Assembly (NCBI RefSeq): GCF_022701295.1
Contig: NZ_CP033204.1
Location: 2,480,001-2,544,000 of the forward strand
DNA length: 64,000 nucleotides
Reading direction: 5' to 3'
DNA from: Sphingopyxis sp. YF1
Lineage (GTDB): Bacteria > Pseudomonadota > Alphaproteobacteria > Sphingomonadales > Sphingomonadaceae
In this document: positions 38,447 to 47,335 of the stretch, in pieces
How positions within the stretch are numbered: position 1 is the stretch's first letter
Layout: each line of letters opens with the position of its first letter
The notes under the pieces: model-generated
Database searches by the model: none
What the model was told of the DNA's origin: nothing
What the model saw: only the letters and a program-made list of their open reading frames with translations
Position numbers and translations under genes: made by a program

Positions 38447-39332
38447 AGCGGCCCGCCGCCGCGACGTCGCGGATTGCCGCGACAAAACCTTCGGGGTCGT
38501 TTTCCTGGATGAAATGTCCGCCGTGCAGCGTGCGGTGCGCCATGCCGCGCGCACCGGGCACGCGGGCGGTGAACAGCGCGTCGCCGCCGCGGGTGATCGG
38601 ATCGCCGTCGGCGAAACAGCAGAGGAAGGGTCGGTCGAAACGCTCGAGCGCCTCCCACGCGCGCTTCTGGTCAGGCACCGCGACATTGTCTCCCAACGGC
38701 ACGAACGACGGAAAGATGCGCGCCGCGACCTTTGACCTGCGCGTCGGAAAGGGGGCGTCATAAGCGGCGATCTCGCCGGGCGTCAGCACCCGTTTCGCGC
38801 CGGCATTGACGATGCGCCCGATCGGAAAGACCGGGCTGAAGCGCGAAAAGGCCCGCCAGATCGCAAAGGCGCGCGGCGCGGGCTGCCCCTCGGGCAGGCC
38901 GCCGTTCGACAGCGCGACCCCGGCGAAGCGCTCGGGCATCTCCGCCACCAGCCTGAGCCCGATCAGCGAACCCCAGTCCTGACAGGCGAGGATCATGTTT
39001 CGCAAATCCAGTGCCTCGATCCACTGGCGCATCCATGCGACCTGCGCCGCATAGCTGTAGGCGCCGGCGTCGAGCGGCTTGTCCGAGCGGCCAAAACCGA
39101 TGAGGTCGGGTACGACGACACGAAACCCCGCATCGACCGCGGGCCTGATCATCTTGCGGTAGAGATAGCCCCAGGTCGGTTCGCCGTGCAGCATCAGCAC
39201 CGGCTGCGCGTCGCGCGCGCCCTCGTCGACATAATGGACACGAAGTCCGCCCTCGACCTCCCGATATTGCGGCGCGTAAGGCCAGTCGGGCAGCGCCGCG
39301 AAGCGCGCATCGGGCGTGCGAAATATGGTCAT
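38445..39332 (-). CDS. Haloalkane dehalogenase (HLD-I/DhlA-like)
   Basis: Alpha/beta hydrolase of 295 residues with the haloalkane dehalogenase layout. The halide/oxyanion region is HGEPTWGYLYRKM (E51), as in DhlA. The nucleophile elbow is CQDWGS with D119 and the halide-stabilising W120 directly after it. The catalytic histidine is H273 in GGHFIQE, and an acid in FADGDPI is well placed. An aspartate nucleophile followed by Trp argues against an ordinary esterase or epoxide hydrolase, although epoxide hydrolases share Asp. ATG at 39332 excludes a long unconserved extension. The substrate range is unknown. Confidence 0.85.
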   Translation of the reverse strand: MTIFRTPDARFAALPDWPYAPQYREVEGGLRVHYVDEGARDAQPVLMLHGEPTWGYLYRKMIRPAVDAGFRVVVPDLIGFGRSDKPLDAGAYSYAAQVAWMRQWIEALDLRNMILACQDWGSLIGLRLVAEMPERFAGVALSNGGLPEGQPAPRAFAIWRAFSRFSPVFPIGRIVNAGAKRVLTPGEIAAYDAPFPTRRSKVAARIFPSFVPLGDNVAVPDQKRAWEALERFDRPFLCCFADGDPITRGGDALFTARVPGARGMAHRTLHGGHFIQENDPEGFVAAIRDVAAAGR

Positions 39333-39419
39333 GGCTGGTCCCCCCCGCGACCATCTTAACCGGAGCGGCGGCGCTGGCAACCACTTGCCCGATCGCGACA
39401 GAAGCTTAGGGTCGGGGGC

Positions 39420-39917
39420 ATGCGCCGTGCCCTCCCCCTCGCATGTTTGCTGCTCGCCGCCTGCGGAACCGCAGCTTCGCCGCCGCCTCGCGAAGGGACA
39501 AAGGCCGACCGGCTGCTGGTCGACAAGAGCAAACGCACACTGATCGCTTATGATGGCGGTCGCGAGATCGCGCGCTACACGAACATCCGCTTCGGCGACG
39601 CGCCGTCGGGACACAAGCGCTTCGAGGGCGACGAACGCACCCCCGAGGGTGATTATGTCATCGACGGCCGCAATCCGAAGAGCGCCTACCACCTGTCGCT
39701 GCGCATCTCCTATCCCAACGCCGCCGACCGCGCCTATGCCAAGGCGCGCGGGCGCTCCCCCGGGGGCGACATCTTCATCCACGGCCAGCCCAATGCCTGG
39801 CCCGGACCGACGCTGACGCACGACTGGACCGACGGCTGTATCGCGGTATCGAACGCCGAGATCGAGCAATTATGGGATATCGTCCCCGACGGCACCCCGA
39901 TCACCATCACCCCCTAG
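39420..39917 (+). CDS. L,D-transpeptidase family lipoprotein
   Basis: YkuD-domain protein of 165 residues with a lipobox (CLLLAAC). The catalytic site is seen as IFIHGQP and, 20 residues on, HDWTDGCIAVSN with the nucleophilic C140; the usual S-H-G-C is here T-D-G-C. Such enzymes form 3-3 peptidoglycan cross-links or attach proteins to peptidoglycan. The short length means no separate binding domain. The following flavodoxin-like gene starts 12 bases later, with its AGGAG overlapping this stop codon, so the two are co-transcribed. Confidence 0.88.
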   Translation: MRRALPLACLLLAACGTAASPPPREGTKADRLLVDKSKRTLIAYDGGREIARYTNIRFGDAPSGHKRFEGDERTPEGDYVIDGRNPKSAYHLSLRISYPNAADRAYAKARGRSPGGDIFIHGQPNAWPGPTLTHDWTDGCIAVSNAEIEQLWDIVPDGTPITITP

Positions 39918-39928
39918 GAGTCCCCCGC

Positions 39929-40519
39929 ATGTCCCGCACCATCCTCGTCTTCTACGGCAGCTATCGTCGCGACCGGCAGGGCATCAAGCTCGCCCGCTGG
40001 ATCGTCGAGGCGATCGGCGCGCGCGGCGACAATGCCGAACTGGTCGACGCCAAGGCTGTCGACCTGCCGATGCTCGACCAGCGCCACAGCGACTATCGCG
40101 CCGGGGAGGCGCCGCCCGCAATGGCCGCACTCGCCGCGTCGATCGCGGCGGCCGACGGCTTTGTCTTCGTCACCGGCGAATATAATGGCGGGCTGCAACC
40201 GGGGCTCAAGAATCTGGTCGATCATTTCCTCCCCGAATTCGCGTGGCGGCCCGCGGCGATCGCTTCCTATTCGGCAGGCCCCTTCGCCGGCGTCCGCGCC
40301 GCGACCGCATGGCGCACGACGCTGGGTGCGATGGGCATGGTCGTGACCTCGACGCCGCTGTCGCTCGCGCGCATCGGCGGTGCGTTCGACGAGCAAGGCC
40401 TGCCGGCGGGCGAGGACGGCGGACGCATCGCGAAAGCCTTTCCCCGTTTCGCCGACGACCTCGGCTGGTGGATTGACGCCGCGCGCGGGCAACGCGCCGG
40501 ACAGGCCGCGCCCTTCTAG
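39929..40519 (+). CDS. NADPH-dependent FMN reductase family protein
   Basis: Flavodoxin-fold oxidoreductase of 196 residues. The phosphate loop is FYGSYRRDRQGIKLARW and the flavin-binding region is FVFVTGEYNGGLQPGLKNLVDHF, typical of the FMN reductase/ArsH/chromate-reductase group. The start at 39929 follows AGGAG by 8 bases. Physiological substrates of such proteins (quinones, azo compounds, flavins) cannot be told apart from sequence. It ends 2 bases before the convergent MFS gene. Confidence 0.88.
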   Translation: MSRTILVFYGSYRRDRQGIKLARWIVEAIGARGDNAELVDAKAVDLPMLDQRHSDYRAGEAPPAMAALAASIAAADGFVFVTGEYNGGLQPGLKNLVDHFLPEFAWRPAAIASYSAGPFAGVRAATAWRTTLGAMGMVVTSTPLSLARIGGAFDEQGLPAGEDGGRIAKAFPRFADDLGWWIDAARGQRAGQAAPF

Positions 40520-40521
40520 CC

Positions 40522-41838
40522 CTAGCTCGTCCTGAGTTCGGCGTTCAGCCGCAGGCTCGCACGCCAGAAGAAGAAAGCGGGGATCAGCCCCAACCACGCC
40601 GCGCCGTAGAGGACGTAGCGCACGCTTTCCTGGCCATAGGTCGGCGCGAGCGCGTCGGACAGCACACCGAACAGGAAGGGACCGAAGCCGAGCCCGATCA
40701 GATTCTGGCCGAACAGCATGATCGACGCCGCGACCGCGCGCGCCTGCGGCCGCACCAGTCCCTGCACGCAGCCATAGGCGGGCCCGTAATAGGCCGAATT
40801 GAGCACCGTCGGCACGATCAGCAGTGCAACCGCGACCATCCAGTTTTCCATGTAATAGCCGAGGAACAGGACGGGCGCCCCGAACGCCATGCCATAGGCG
40901 GGAAAGGTCAGGATGTGCCTCTTGTCGTGCGCGCCGAACCGGTCGGCCACCTTGCCGCCGAGCCAGGTGCCAAGCACGCCTGCCAGCCCGAGCACGACCG
41001 CCATCGACAATCCCGCCTCGGTCGTCGACAGGCCGTGGCTGCGGATGAAGAAGCTGATCGTCCACAACGCCTTGCCATAGCCGAGAAAGGCGGTGACCGA
41101 CGCCGCGATCAATATGTAGACGAAAGCGCGCGAGGCGAAGATTTCGCGCATCGCGGCACCGGTCGACAACGGCTCGGGGGCGGTCGCCGCGACCGCCTCC
41201 GCCGGCCGCAGGTGCCGCGGCTCGCGCAGTACGAACAGCACGACCAGCGCCAGCACCAGTCCCGGCAGCCCGACGAGCATCAGCGCGACGCGCCAACCGT
41301 AGAGATCGTTGACGATGCCGCCGATGATCAGCCCGAGCAGCGAACCGATCGGCACCCCCATGCCGTAGAAGGCGATCGCCGACGATCGCTTTGCGGGCGG
41401 CACGCTGTCGCTGATCAGCGAATGCGCCGCCGGGGTGCAACCGGCCTCGCCGATACCGACCCCGATGCGCGCGAAAAGCAGCTGCACGAAATTCTGCGCG
41501 AGTCCGCACACCGCGGTCATCGCCGACCAGATCGCGAGCGCAAGCGAGATCAGCCGGATGCGATTGGTCCCGTCGCGGTCGGCGTAGCGCGCGATCGGAA
41601 TGCCGAGCAGCGCGTAGAAGACCGCGAACGCCGGCCCCGCGAGCAGCCCGAGCTCGGTATCGCTGAGACCAAGGTCGGCCTTGATCGGCTCGGCAAGGAT
41701 ATTGACGATCTGGCGATCGAGGAAGTTGAAGATATAGACGATCAGCAGCACCCACAGCATCGTCCGCGTCTGCGCGGCGACGCTGTCGGAAGATGGCGGA
41801 ACGAGGCCTTGCGACACGGCCGTTTTTTCGGTCATCAT
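40522..41838 (-). CDS. MFS transporter, spinster/glucarate-like
   Basis: Major facilitator permease of 438 residues with twelve predicted helices. The first helix region VYIFNFLDRQIVNILAEPIK with FLDRQ, followed by GIPIARYADRDGTNR, is characteristic of the spinster-like MFS group common in sphingomonads, where many copies sit near aromatic or hydrocarbon catabolic genes. A GGAGAAA site precedes two consecutive ATGs (41838, 41835); either could be used. It is divergent from an amidase gene, which may supply or use the same substrate (inference). Confidence 0.87.
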   Translation of the reverse strand: MMTEKTAVSQGLVPPSSDSVAAQTRTMLWVLLIVYIFNFLDRQIVNILAEPIKADLGLSDTELGLLAGPAFAVFYALLGIPIARYADRDGTNRIRLISLALAIWSAMTAVCGLAQNFVQLLFARIGVGIGEAGCTPAAHSLISDSVPPAKRSSAIAFYGMGVPIGSLLGLIIGGIVNDLYGWRVALMLVGLPGLVLALVVLFVLREPRHLRPAEAVAATAPEPLSTGAAMREIFASRAFVYILIAASVTAFLGYGKALWTISFFIRSHGLSTTEAGLSMAVVLGLAGVLGTWLGGKVADRFGAHDKRHILTFPAYGMAFGAPVLFLGYYMENWMVAVALLIVPTVLNSAYYGPAYGCVQGLVRPQARAVAASIMLFGQNLIGLGFGPFLFGVLSDALAPTYGQESVRYVLYGAAWLGLIPAFFFWRASLRLNAELRTS

Positions 41839-41945
41839 TTTCTCCCGCCGCCAAGGGGGCAGATTGGAACCTTGGTGTCAACGCCGTTGCGGCGTGCCGA
41901 AAATCCGCCCTTGCAATTGCCGCTACGGCTGCCAGCCTGCCGGCC

Positions 41946-43520
41946 ATGCAAAAAATTTCGCTGCTCGCCGCCGCCGCCCTGCTCGACCTTGCTCCGGCGC
42001 AGGCGATGCCGCCGCCACTGCCCCCCGTCGAAGGCAAGGACGCCGCGACGCTGCAGGCGGAAATGGTGCGCGACGAGATCAGCAGCGACGTCATCACATC
42101 GGCCTATCTCGAACGCATCCGCACACTCGACGATGCCGGACCGCAGCTGCATGCCGTCATCGCAACCTTTCCCGCCGCCACGAGTGATGCCCACCGGACC
42201 GACCTCGAGCGCCGGGCGGGCAGACCGCGCGGCCCGCTCCACGGCATCCCGGTCCTGCTCAAGGACAATATCGAGGCGGCAGGGCCGCTGCCGACTACCG
42301 CCGGCTCGCTGGCGCTCAAGGAGAATGTCACGAACCGCGACGCCTCCATCGTTGCGCGCCTGCGCGACGCGGGCGCGGTCATCCTCGGCAAGACCAATCT
42401 CAGCGAATGGGCGAACATCCGGTCGAACCATTCGACCAGCGGGTGGAGCGCAATCGGCGGACTGACGAAAAACCCGCACGCGCTCGACCGCAACGCATGC
42501 GGGTCGTCATCGGGCAGCGCCGCGGCGGTCGCCGCCAGCCTCGCGCCGCTCGCGATCGGTACCGAAACCGACGGCTCGATCACCTGCCCCGCCGGGCTCA
42601 ACGGCATCGTCGGCTTCAAGCCGTCGGTCGGGCTGGTCAGCCGCACGCATATCGTGCCGATCAGCCACAGCCAGGACACCGCGGGACCGATGACGCTGAG
42701 CGTGCACGACGCCGCGGCGGTGATGAACGTCATCGCCGGCAGCGACCCCGCCGACCCCGCGACCGCCGAAGCCGACGCCCGCAAGGCCGACTATGTCGCG
42801 GCGCTGTCCCCCGACGCGCTCCGCGGCAAACGCATCGGCGTCCTGCGCGACCGGATCGGCGACCGTGCCGATATCGCCGCGCTGTTCGACGCCGCGCTGA
42901 AGCAGATGGAGACGCTCGACGCGACGATCGTCGAGATCGCCGACAGCCGCACCGGTCTTGCCGAACTGGAGGATGCCGAGTTCGAGGTACTGCTGACCGA
43001 ACTCAAGGCCGACATGGCGGCCTATCTGACGACGCTGCCCGCGCCGGACGGGCCGAAGACGCTCGCCGACCTCATCGCCTTCAACCGCGCGAACCCCGCG
43101 GAGCTCGAATGGTTCGACCAGTCGCTGTTCGAACTCGCCGAAAGCAAGGGCGGACTCGACAGCCCCGCCTACATCGCCGCGCGCGACACCGCGGCGCGGC
43201 TCGCGGGGCCCGAGGGGATCGACCGGCTGCGCGCGGTACACCGGGTCGACCTGCTCGTCGGCGTCACCAACGGCCCGGCGTGGGTCAGCACGCTCGGCAA
43301 GGGGGATGATTACAGCGGCCCGAGCGCGAGCCAGCTTCCCGCCGTCGCCGGCTATCCGCACCTCACCGTCCCGATGGGCGCGGTCGGCGACCTGCCGGTC
43401 GGCCTGTCGATCATCGGCCCCAAATGGGCTGACGCCGACGTGCTCGCGGCAGGCTATGCCTATGAACAGGCGAGCCGCAAGCGCGTGGCGCCGGCTTTCA
43501 GGGTGGGCGTTGAACCGTAA
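41946..43520 (+). CDS. Exported amidase (amidase signature family)
   Basis: Amidase of 524 residues with a likely signal peptide (ISLLAAAALLDLAPAQA). The catalytic triad is K106 in VLLKDNIEA, S187 in GSSSGSAAAV and S211 in ETDGSITCPAG; the spacing is the one known from fatty acid amide hydrolase (81 and 24 residues). It lacks the C-terminal domains of GatA and is therefore a hydrolase, probably periplasmic. ATG at 41946 is preferred because the signal peptide begins there. The substrate is unknown. Confidence 0.9.
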   Translation: MQKISLLAAAALLDLAPAQAMPPPLPPVEGKDAATLQAEMVRDEISSDVITSAYLERIRTLDDAGPQLHAVIATFPAATSDAHRTDLERRAGRPRGPLHGIPVLLKDNIEAAGPLPTTAGSLALKENVTNRDASIVARLRDAGAVILGKTNLSEWANIRSNHSTSGWSAIGGLTKNPHALDRNACGSSSGSAAAVAASLAPLAIGTETDGSITCPAGLNGIVGFKPSVGLVSRTHIVPISHSQDTAGPMTLSVHDAAAVMNVIAGSDPADPATAEADARKADYVAALSPDALRGKRIGVLRDRIGDRADIAALFDAALKQMETLDATIVEIADSRTGLAELEDAEFEVLLTELKADMAAYLTTLPAPDGPKTLADLIAFNRANPAELEWFDQSLFELAESKGGLDSPAYIAARDTAARLAGPEGIDRLRAVHRVDLLVGVTNGPAWVSTLGKGDDYSGPSASQLPAVAGYPHLTVPMGAVGDLPVGLSIIGPKWADADVLAAGYAYEQASRKRVAPAFRVGVEP

Positions 43521-43529
43521 CAATCAATC

Positions 43530-43606
43530 GTCATTGCGAGCGAAGCGAAGCAATTCAGGGCGGTCTACGCTTGCTCTGGATTGCTTCGCTTCGCTCGCAA
43601 TGACGG
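43530..43606. repeat. Inverted pair of 26-bp palindromic elements
   Basis: Arms 43530-43555 and 43581-43606 are exact 26-base reverse complements. Each begins CGTCATTGCGAG from the outside and has an internal GAAGCGAAGC run. A diverged relative is at 49738-49822. The pair lies between the convergent amidase and DUF2721 genes and can form a long hairpin, probably working as a bidirectional transcription end. Confidence 0.9.
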
Positions 43607-43626
43607 GATATTTAGGACGCCATCTT

Positions 43627-44100
43627 TTACGCTGGCCGGTTCCGGCCCTTTTCCTCGAATTCGAGCAGTTCGATCGGCACGTGGATCGCACGCACCGCCA
43701 GCCGCACCTCGACGAGGAACAGGATCAGCGAGACGAGCAGCAACAGCATCGCCGCCGCAAAGGCCCAGGACGCGGCAACCCCCAGGTTGATGCCGGTGAA
43801 GGCCTGGGTGAACAATAGCGCGACGAGCACGCACACGACGATGCCGCACGCCACCGCCGACAGGATCGAATTGTTGATGATCCCCATCCGCCGGTCGGCG
43901 ATGCGCAGTTCGCCGACGATCCGTTCATGCTCGCTGCCTTCGGTGCCCGGCAGGCGCTCCATCAGGTTGCGCGACCGATCGACGACGCGCGCCAGGCGCC
44001 CGGCGATGACGTTGAGCAGGCTGCCGGTCGCCACCAGCAGGAACACCGGCGTGACCGACAGCTGGATCGTCTGCGCAATCGCGCTCGCGTCGGCCGACAT
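43627..44100 (-). CDS. DUF2721 family membrane protein
   Basis: A 157-residue protein with three hydrophobic segments: SVTPVFLLVATGSLLNVIAG near the N-terminus, a pair around 75-130 (SAVACGIVVCVLVALLF and SWAFAAAMLLLLVSLILFLVE), and a charged amphipathic stretch RLARVVDRSRNLMERL between, which is typical of DUF2721. Its function is unknown. Its start overlaps the stop of the aminotransferase gene by one base (TAATG), so it is co-translated with it. Confidence 0.82.
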   Translation of the reverse strand: MSADASAIAQTIQLSVTPVFLLVATGSLLNVIAGRLARVVDRSRNLMERLPGTEGSEHERIVGELRIADRRMGIINNSILSAVACGIVVCVLVALLFTQAFTGINLGVAASWAFAAAMLLLLVSLILFLVEVRLAVRAIHVPIELLEFEEKGRNRPA

Positions 44101-45320
44101 TATCCTCCGCCGCCGGCCGCGACCGACGGCGTGTTGACTCCGTGCATCTGCAGGAATTTTCGGATGTTGCGCGCGGCCTGACGGATGCGCTGCTCATTCT
44201 CGACCATCGCGATGCGGACATAGCCTTCGCCGTCCTCGCCATAGCCGACCCCCGGCGCGACCGCGACCTTGGCATGGGTCAGGAGCTGCTTCGAAAATTC
44301 GAGGCTGCCCATCTCCTTGAGCGCGGGCGGCAGCGGCGCCCAGGCGAACATCGACGCGGGCGGGCTCGGGATATCCCAGCCGGCCCGGGCGAAGCTTTCG
44401 ACCATCACGTCGCGGCGCTTCTGATAGAGTTCGCGATTCTTCGCGACAATGTCCTGCGGCCCATTGAGCGCGGCGCAGGCCGCCGCCTGAATCGGGGTGA
44501 AGGCGCCATAATCGAGGTACGACTTCACGCGCGTCATCGCCGCGATCAGCCTTTTGTTGCCGACCGCGAAGCCCATGCGCCAGCCCGCCATCGAATAGGT
44601 TTTCGACATCGAGGTGAATTCGATCGCGACATCCTTCGCCCCCGGCACCTGCAGGATCGAAGGGGTCGGGTTGCCGTCGTAATAGAGTTCCGAATAGGCG
44701 AGGTCGCTGAGGACCCAGACCTTGTTCTCCTTCGCCCAGGCGACGAGCCGCTCGTAGAAGGCAAGGTCGACCGATTCGGCGGTCGGGTTCGACGGATAGT
44801 TGACCACCAGGATCGACGGGCGCGGCACGGTGAAGGCCATCGCGCGGTCGAGCGCGCGCCAGTAATCCTCGTTCGGCGTCGTCGGCACGCTGCGGATCGT
44901 CGCGCCGGCGATGATGAAGCCGAAGGTGTGGATCGGATAGCTGGGGTTCGGCGCCAGCACAACGTCGCCGGGGCCGGTGATCGCGGTCGCGAGGCTGGCC
45001 AGCCCCTCCTTCGACCCCATCGTCACCACGACCTCGGTTTCGGGATCGAGTTCGACGTTGAAGCGGCGCGCATAATAATTGGCCTGCGCGCGGCGCAGTC
45101 CCGGAATGCCCTTCGACTGCGAATAGCCGTGCGCGTCGGGCTTCATCGCCACTTCGCACAATTTCTCGATCACGTGCGCGGGTGGCGGCAGGTCGGGGTT
45201 GCCCATCCCCAGGTCGATGATGTCTTCGCCCGCGGCACGCGCGGCCGCTCGCATCGCATTGACTTCGGCGATGACATAGGGCGGCAGGCGCTTGATGCGA
45301 TAGAATTCATCTTCGGACAT
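44100..45320 (-). CDS. AlaC-type aminotransferase (class I/II)
   Basis: PLP-dependent aminotransferase of 406 residues. The N-terminus FYRIKRLPPYVIAEVN and DIIDLGMGNPDLP are characteristic of the glutamate-pyruvate aminotransferase AlaC group, which annotations often call LL-diaminopimelate aminotransferase. The Schiff-base lysine is K240 in SMSKTYSMAGWRMGF, and NYPSNPT holds the conserved Asn. The C-terminus has VRIAMVENEQRIRQA. Alanine synthesis is the likely role. It is followed at once by the coupled DUF2721 gene and is divergent from phaC. Confidence 0.88.
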   Translation of the reverse strand: MSEDEFYRIKRLPPYVIAEVNAMRAAARAAGEDIIDLGMGNPDLPPPAHVIEKLCEVAMKPDAHGYSQSKGIPGLRRAQANYYARRFNVELDPETEVVVTMGSKEGLASLATAITGPGDVVLAPNPSYPIHTFGFIIAGATIRSVPTTPNEDYWRALDRAMAFTVPRPSILVVNYPSNPTAESVDLAFYERLVAWAKENKVWVLSDLAYSELYYDGNPTPSILQVPGAKDVAIEFTSMSKTYSMAGWRMGFAVGNKRLIAAMTRVKSYLDYGAFTPIQAAACAALNGPQDIVAKNRELYQKRRDVMVESFARAGWDIPSPPASMFAWAPLPPALKEMGSLEFSKQLLTHAKVAVAPGVGYGEDGEGYVRIAMVENEQRIRQAARNIRKFLQMHGVNTPSVAAGGGG

Positions 45321-45439
45321 GGGAAACTAGAACAACTCCTTTTCGTTACAGGACGATATGTTCGCGAAGGGCTGTCGCCAGTCGCGACGCGCCTTGTTAT
45401 AGGCGAATTGGCGCCACTGAGAAGCGGGAACAAGCAGAC

Positions 45440-47212
45440 ATGAGCGATACGGGCGAGAACGACGGCAGCGGCACCGCCAATCCCTTCCTGCCCTCGCCCG
45501 ACGACCTGCAGCACTGGACGAGCGTGATGGCGCGGGCGCAGCAGATGATGCTCGAATATGCGATGGGTCAGGCCGACGCGGAAAAGGCAGCCACGCCGCT
45601 GTTCGACCCGGCCAAATGGCTCGACAGCCCGGCGACGAAGCTCTGGGCCGAACAATCGGCAAAGATGTGGGAACAGGGCGTCCATTTCTGGACCTCGCTC
45701 GCGACGCTCGGCCCGTCCTTCGCGCCGGTCACCGAAGCCCCCGCGAAGGATCGCCGCTTCGCCGATCCCGACTGGACGGCGAACCCCGTCTTTGCACTGA
45801 TCCGCCAGACCTATGGCCTCTTGTCCGACCAGCTGCTCGAAACGACGCGCCAGCTGTCGGGGCTCGACGCCGACGCGCGCGCCAAGATGGAGTTCGCCGC
45901 GAAGAGCATGGCCGACGCCTTTTCGCCGACCAACCTCGCCGCGACCAATCCCGAGGTGATCAAGCGCGCGGTCGAGACGCGCGGCGAGAGCCTGCTCAAG
46001 GGCCTCCGTCACATGCTCGCCGATCTCGCACGCGGGCAATTGAGCCACGTCGACCCCGACGCGTTCGAGGTCGGGGTCAATATCGCGACGACGCCGGGCA
46101 AGGTGATCCACGAGACCGATCTGTATCAGCTGATCCATTATGCGCCGGTGACCGGCGATGTCTTCACCGTCCCGCTCGTCATCTTCCCGCCGTGGATCAA
46201 CCGCTTCTACATCCTCGACCTCAACCCCGCGAAAAGCTTCGTCAAATGGGCGGTCGAACAGGGGTTGTCGGTGTTCATGGTGTCGTGGAAATCGGCCGAC
46301 GCGTCGATGAAGGACGTCGTCTGGGACGATTATGTCGCGGCGCAGGTCGACGCGATCGACACGATCCGCACCCTGCTCAAGGTGCCGCATGTCCACGCCA
46401 TCGGCTATTGCGTCGCGGGCACCACCCTCGCCGCGACGCTGGCGATGCTCGCGGCCAGGGGCGAGGCCGAAAAGGTGCGGTCGGTCACGTTCTTCACCGC
46501 GCAGGTCGATTTCGAACTGGCAGGCGACCTCAAGCTGTTCGTCGACGAGAGCTATCTGGCGCTGCTCCAGCAATTGTCGGCGCAGGGGTTCCTCGACGGG
46601 CGCTATATGGCCGCGACCTTCAACAGCTTGCGCGGGCGCGACCTGATCTGGAATTATGTCGTGAACAATTACCTGCTCGGGAACGACTATCCGCCCTTCG
46701 ACCTGCTCTACTGGAACGGCGACACGACCAACCTGCCCGCGAAATGGCACCGCCAGTATCTGGTCGACCTGTATCGCGACAACCGGCTGGTGATCCCGAA
46801 CAGCCTGTCGGTGTGCGGCACGCCGGTCGACCTCCGCAAGATCGAGACCCCCGCCTATATCCAGGCCGGACGCGAGGATCATATAGCCCCGCTCGCCAGC
46901 GTCTGGCGGCTGATGGACCATCTGTCGGGCGAGAAGACCTTTCTGCTCGCGGGATCGGGGCATATCGCGGGCGTGGTCAACCCGCCCGCCGCGGGCAAAT
47001 ATCAATATTGGACCGGCGACAATCGTGCCGCGACGCTCGACGAATTTGTTGCGGGTGCGACCGAGACCAAGGGCAGCTGGTGGCCGCACTGGATCGGCTG
47101 GATTTCCGCGCAGGATAGCGCCAGAATCCCCGCCAAGGGCGCGCGCATCCCCGGAAAAGGGACCAAAAAAGCGATCGAGGATGCACCCGGCCGCTATGTC
47201 AAGCAGCGGTAA
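45440..47212 (+). CDS. phaC: Class I poly(3-hydroxyalkanoate) synthase
   Basis: Polymerises (R)-3-hydroxyacyl-CoA into PHA storage granules, 590 residues. The lipase-like box is GYCVAG, with catalytic C324, and the other triad members D480 (GREDHIAP) and H508 (GSGHIAGV) fall where the well-studied Cupriavidus enzyme has them. The WNGDTTNLPAKWHRQYL region is conserved too. Length and the absence of PhaE/PhaR partners fit class I. phaA and phaB are not adjacent; the next gene is a phasin with its own regulated promoter. Confidence 0.96.
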   Translation: MSDTGENDGSGTANPFLPSPDDLQHWTSVMARAQQMMLEYAMGQADAEKAATPLFDPAKWLDSPATKLWAEQSAKMWEQGVHFWTSLATLGPSFAPVTEAPAKDRRFADPDWTANPVFALIRQTYGLLSDQLLETTRQLSGLDADARAKMEFAAKSMADAFSPTNLAATNPEVIKRAVETRGESLLKGLRHMLADLARGQLSHVDPDAFEVGVNIATTPGKVIHETDLYQLIHYAPVTGDVFTVPLVIFPPWINRFYILDLNPAKSFVKWAVEQGLSVFMVSWKSADASMKDVVWDDYVAAQVDAIDTIRTLLKVPHVHAIGYCVAGTTLAATLAMLAARGEAEKVRSVTFFTAQVDFELAGDLKLFVDESYLALLQQLSAQGFLDGRYMAATFNSLRGRDLIWNYVVNNYLLGNDYPPFDLLYWNGDTTNLPAKWHRQYLVDLYRDNRLVIPNSLSVCGTPVDLRKIETPAYIQAGREDHIAPLASVWRLMDHLSGEKTFLLAGSGHIAGVVNPPAAGKYQYWTGDNRAATLDEFVAGATETKGSWWPHWIGWISAQDSARIPAKGARIPGKGTKKAIEDAPGRYVKQR

Positions 47213-47249
47213 TATCTAGCGAATATATCGCGTCAGGGGCGGCTCTTGC

Positions 47250-47319
47250 GATATTTTTGTGCGCTGCACAAAAATATCCTTGAAATCGCCGCTCCGCTCC
47301 TATATTGTGCACTGCAACA
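47250..47319 (+). promoter_or_regulatory. Phasin promoter with two probable PhaR operators
   Basis: Operator 1 is a perfect inverted repeat, GATATTTTTGTGC (47250-47262), GCT, and its complement at 47266-47278. Operator 2 at 47305-47319 repeats the core: TTGTGC-ACT-GCAACA against TTGTGC-GCT-GCACAA. A -35-like TTGAAA (47280-47285) and a -10-like TATTGT (47303-47308, 17-base spacer) or TATATT lie between and over operator 2. TGC-N3-GCA is the known kind of site for the PHA-sensing repressor PhaR, which controls phasin genes. phaR itself is not in the window. Confidence 0.65.
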
Positions 47320-47335
47320 TAAAGGAGTTGTCCCG

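Noticed and set aside
43530..43606. Possible CRISPR-like or IS-end structure
   Set aside because: Only two arms in inverted orientation, no regular spacers, no transposase gene and no target duplication that I can see.
45170..47089. A 639-codon antisense frame over phaC and the aminotransferase start
   Set aside because: phaC has its complete catalytic triad and codon pattern; the antisense product is Arg/Asp-rich and unlike any protein family.
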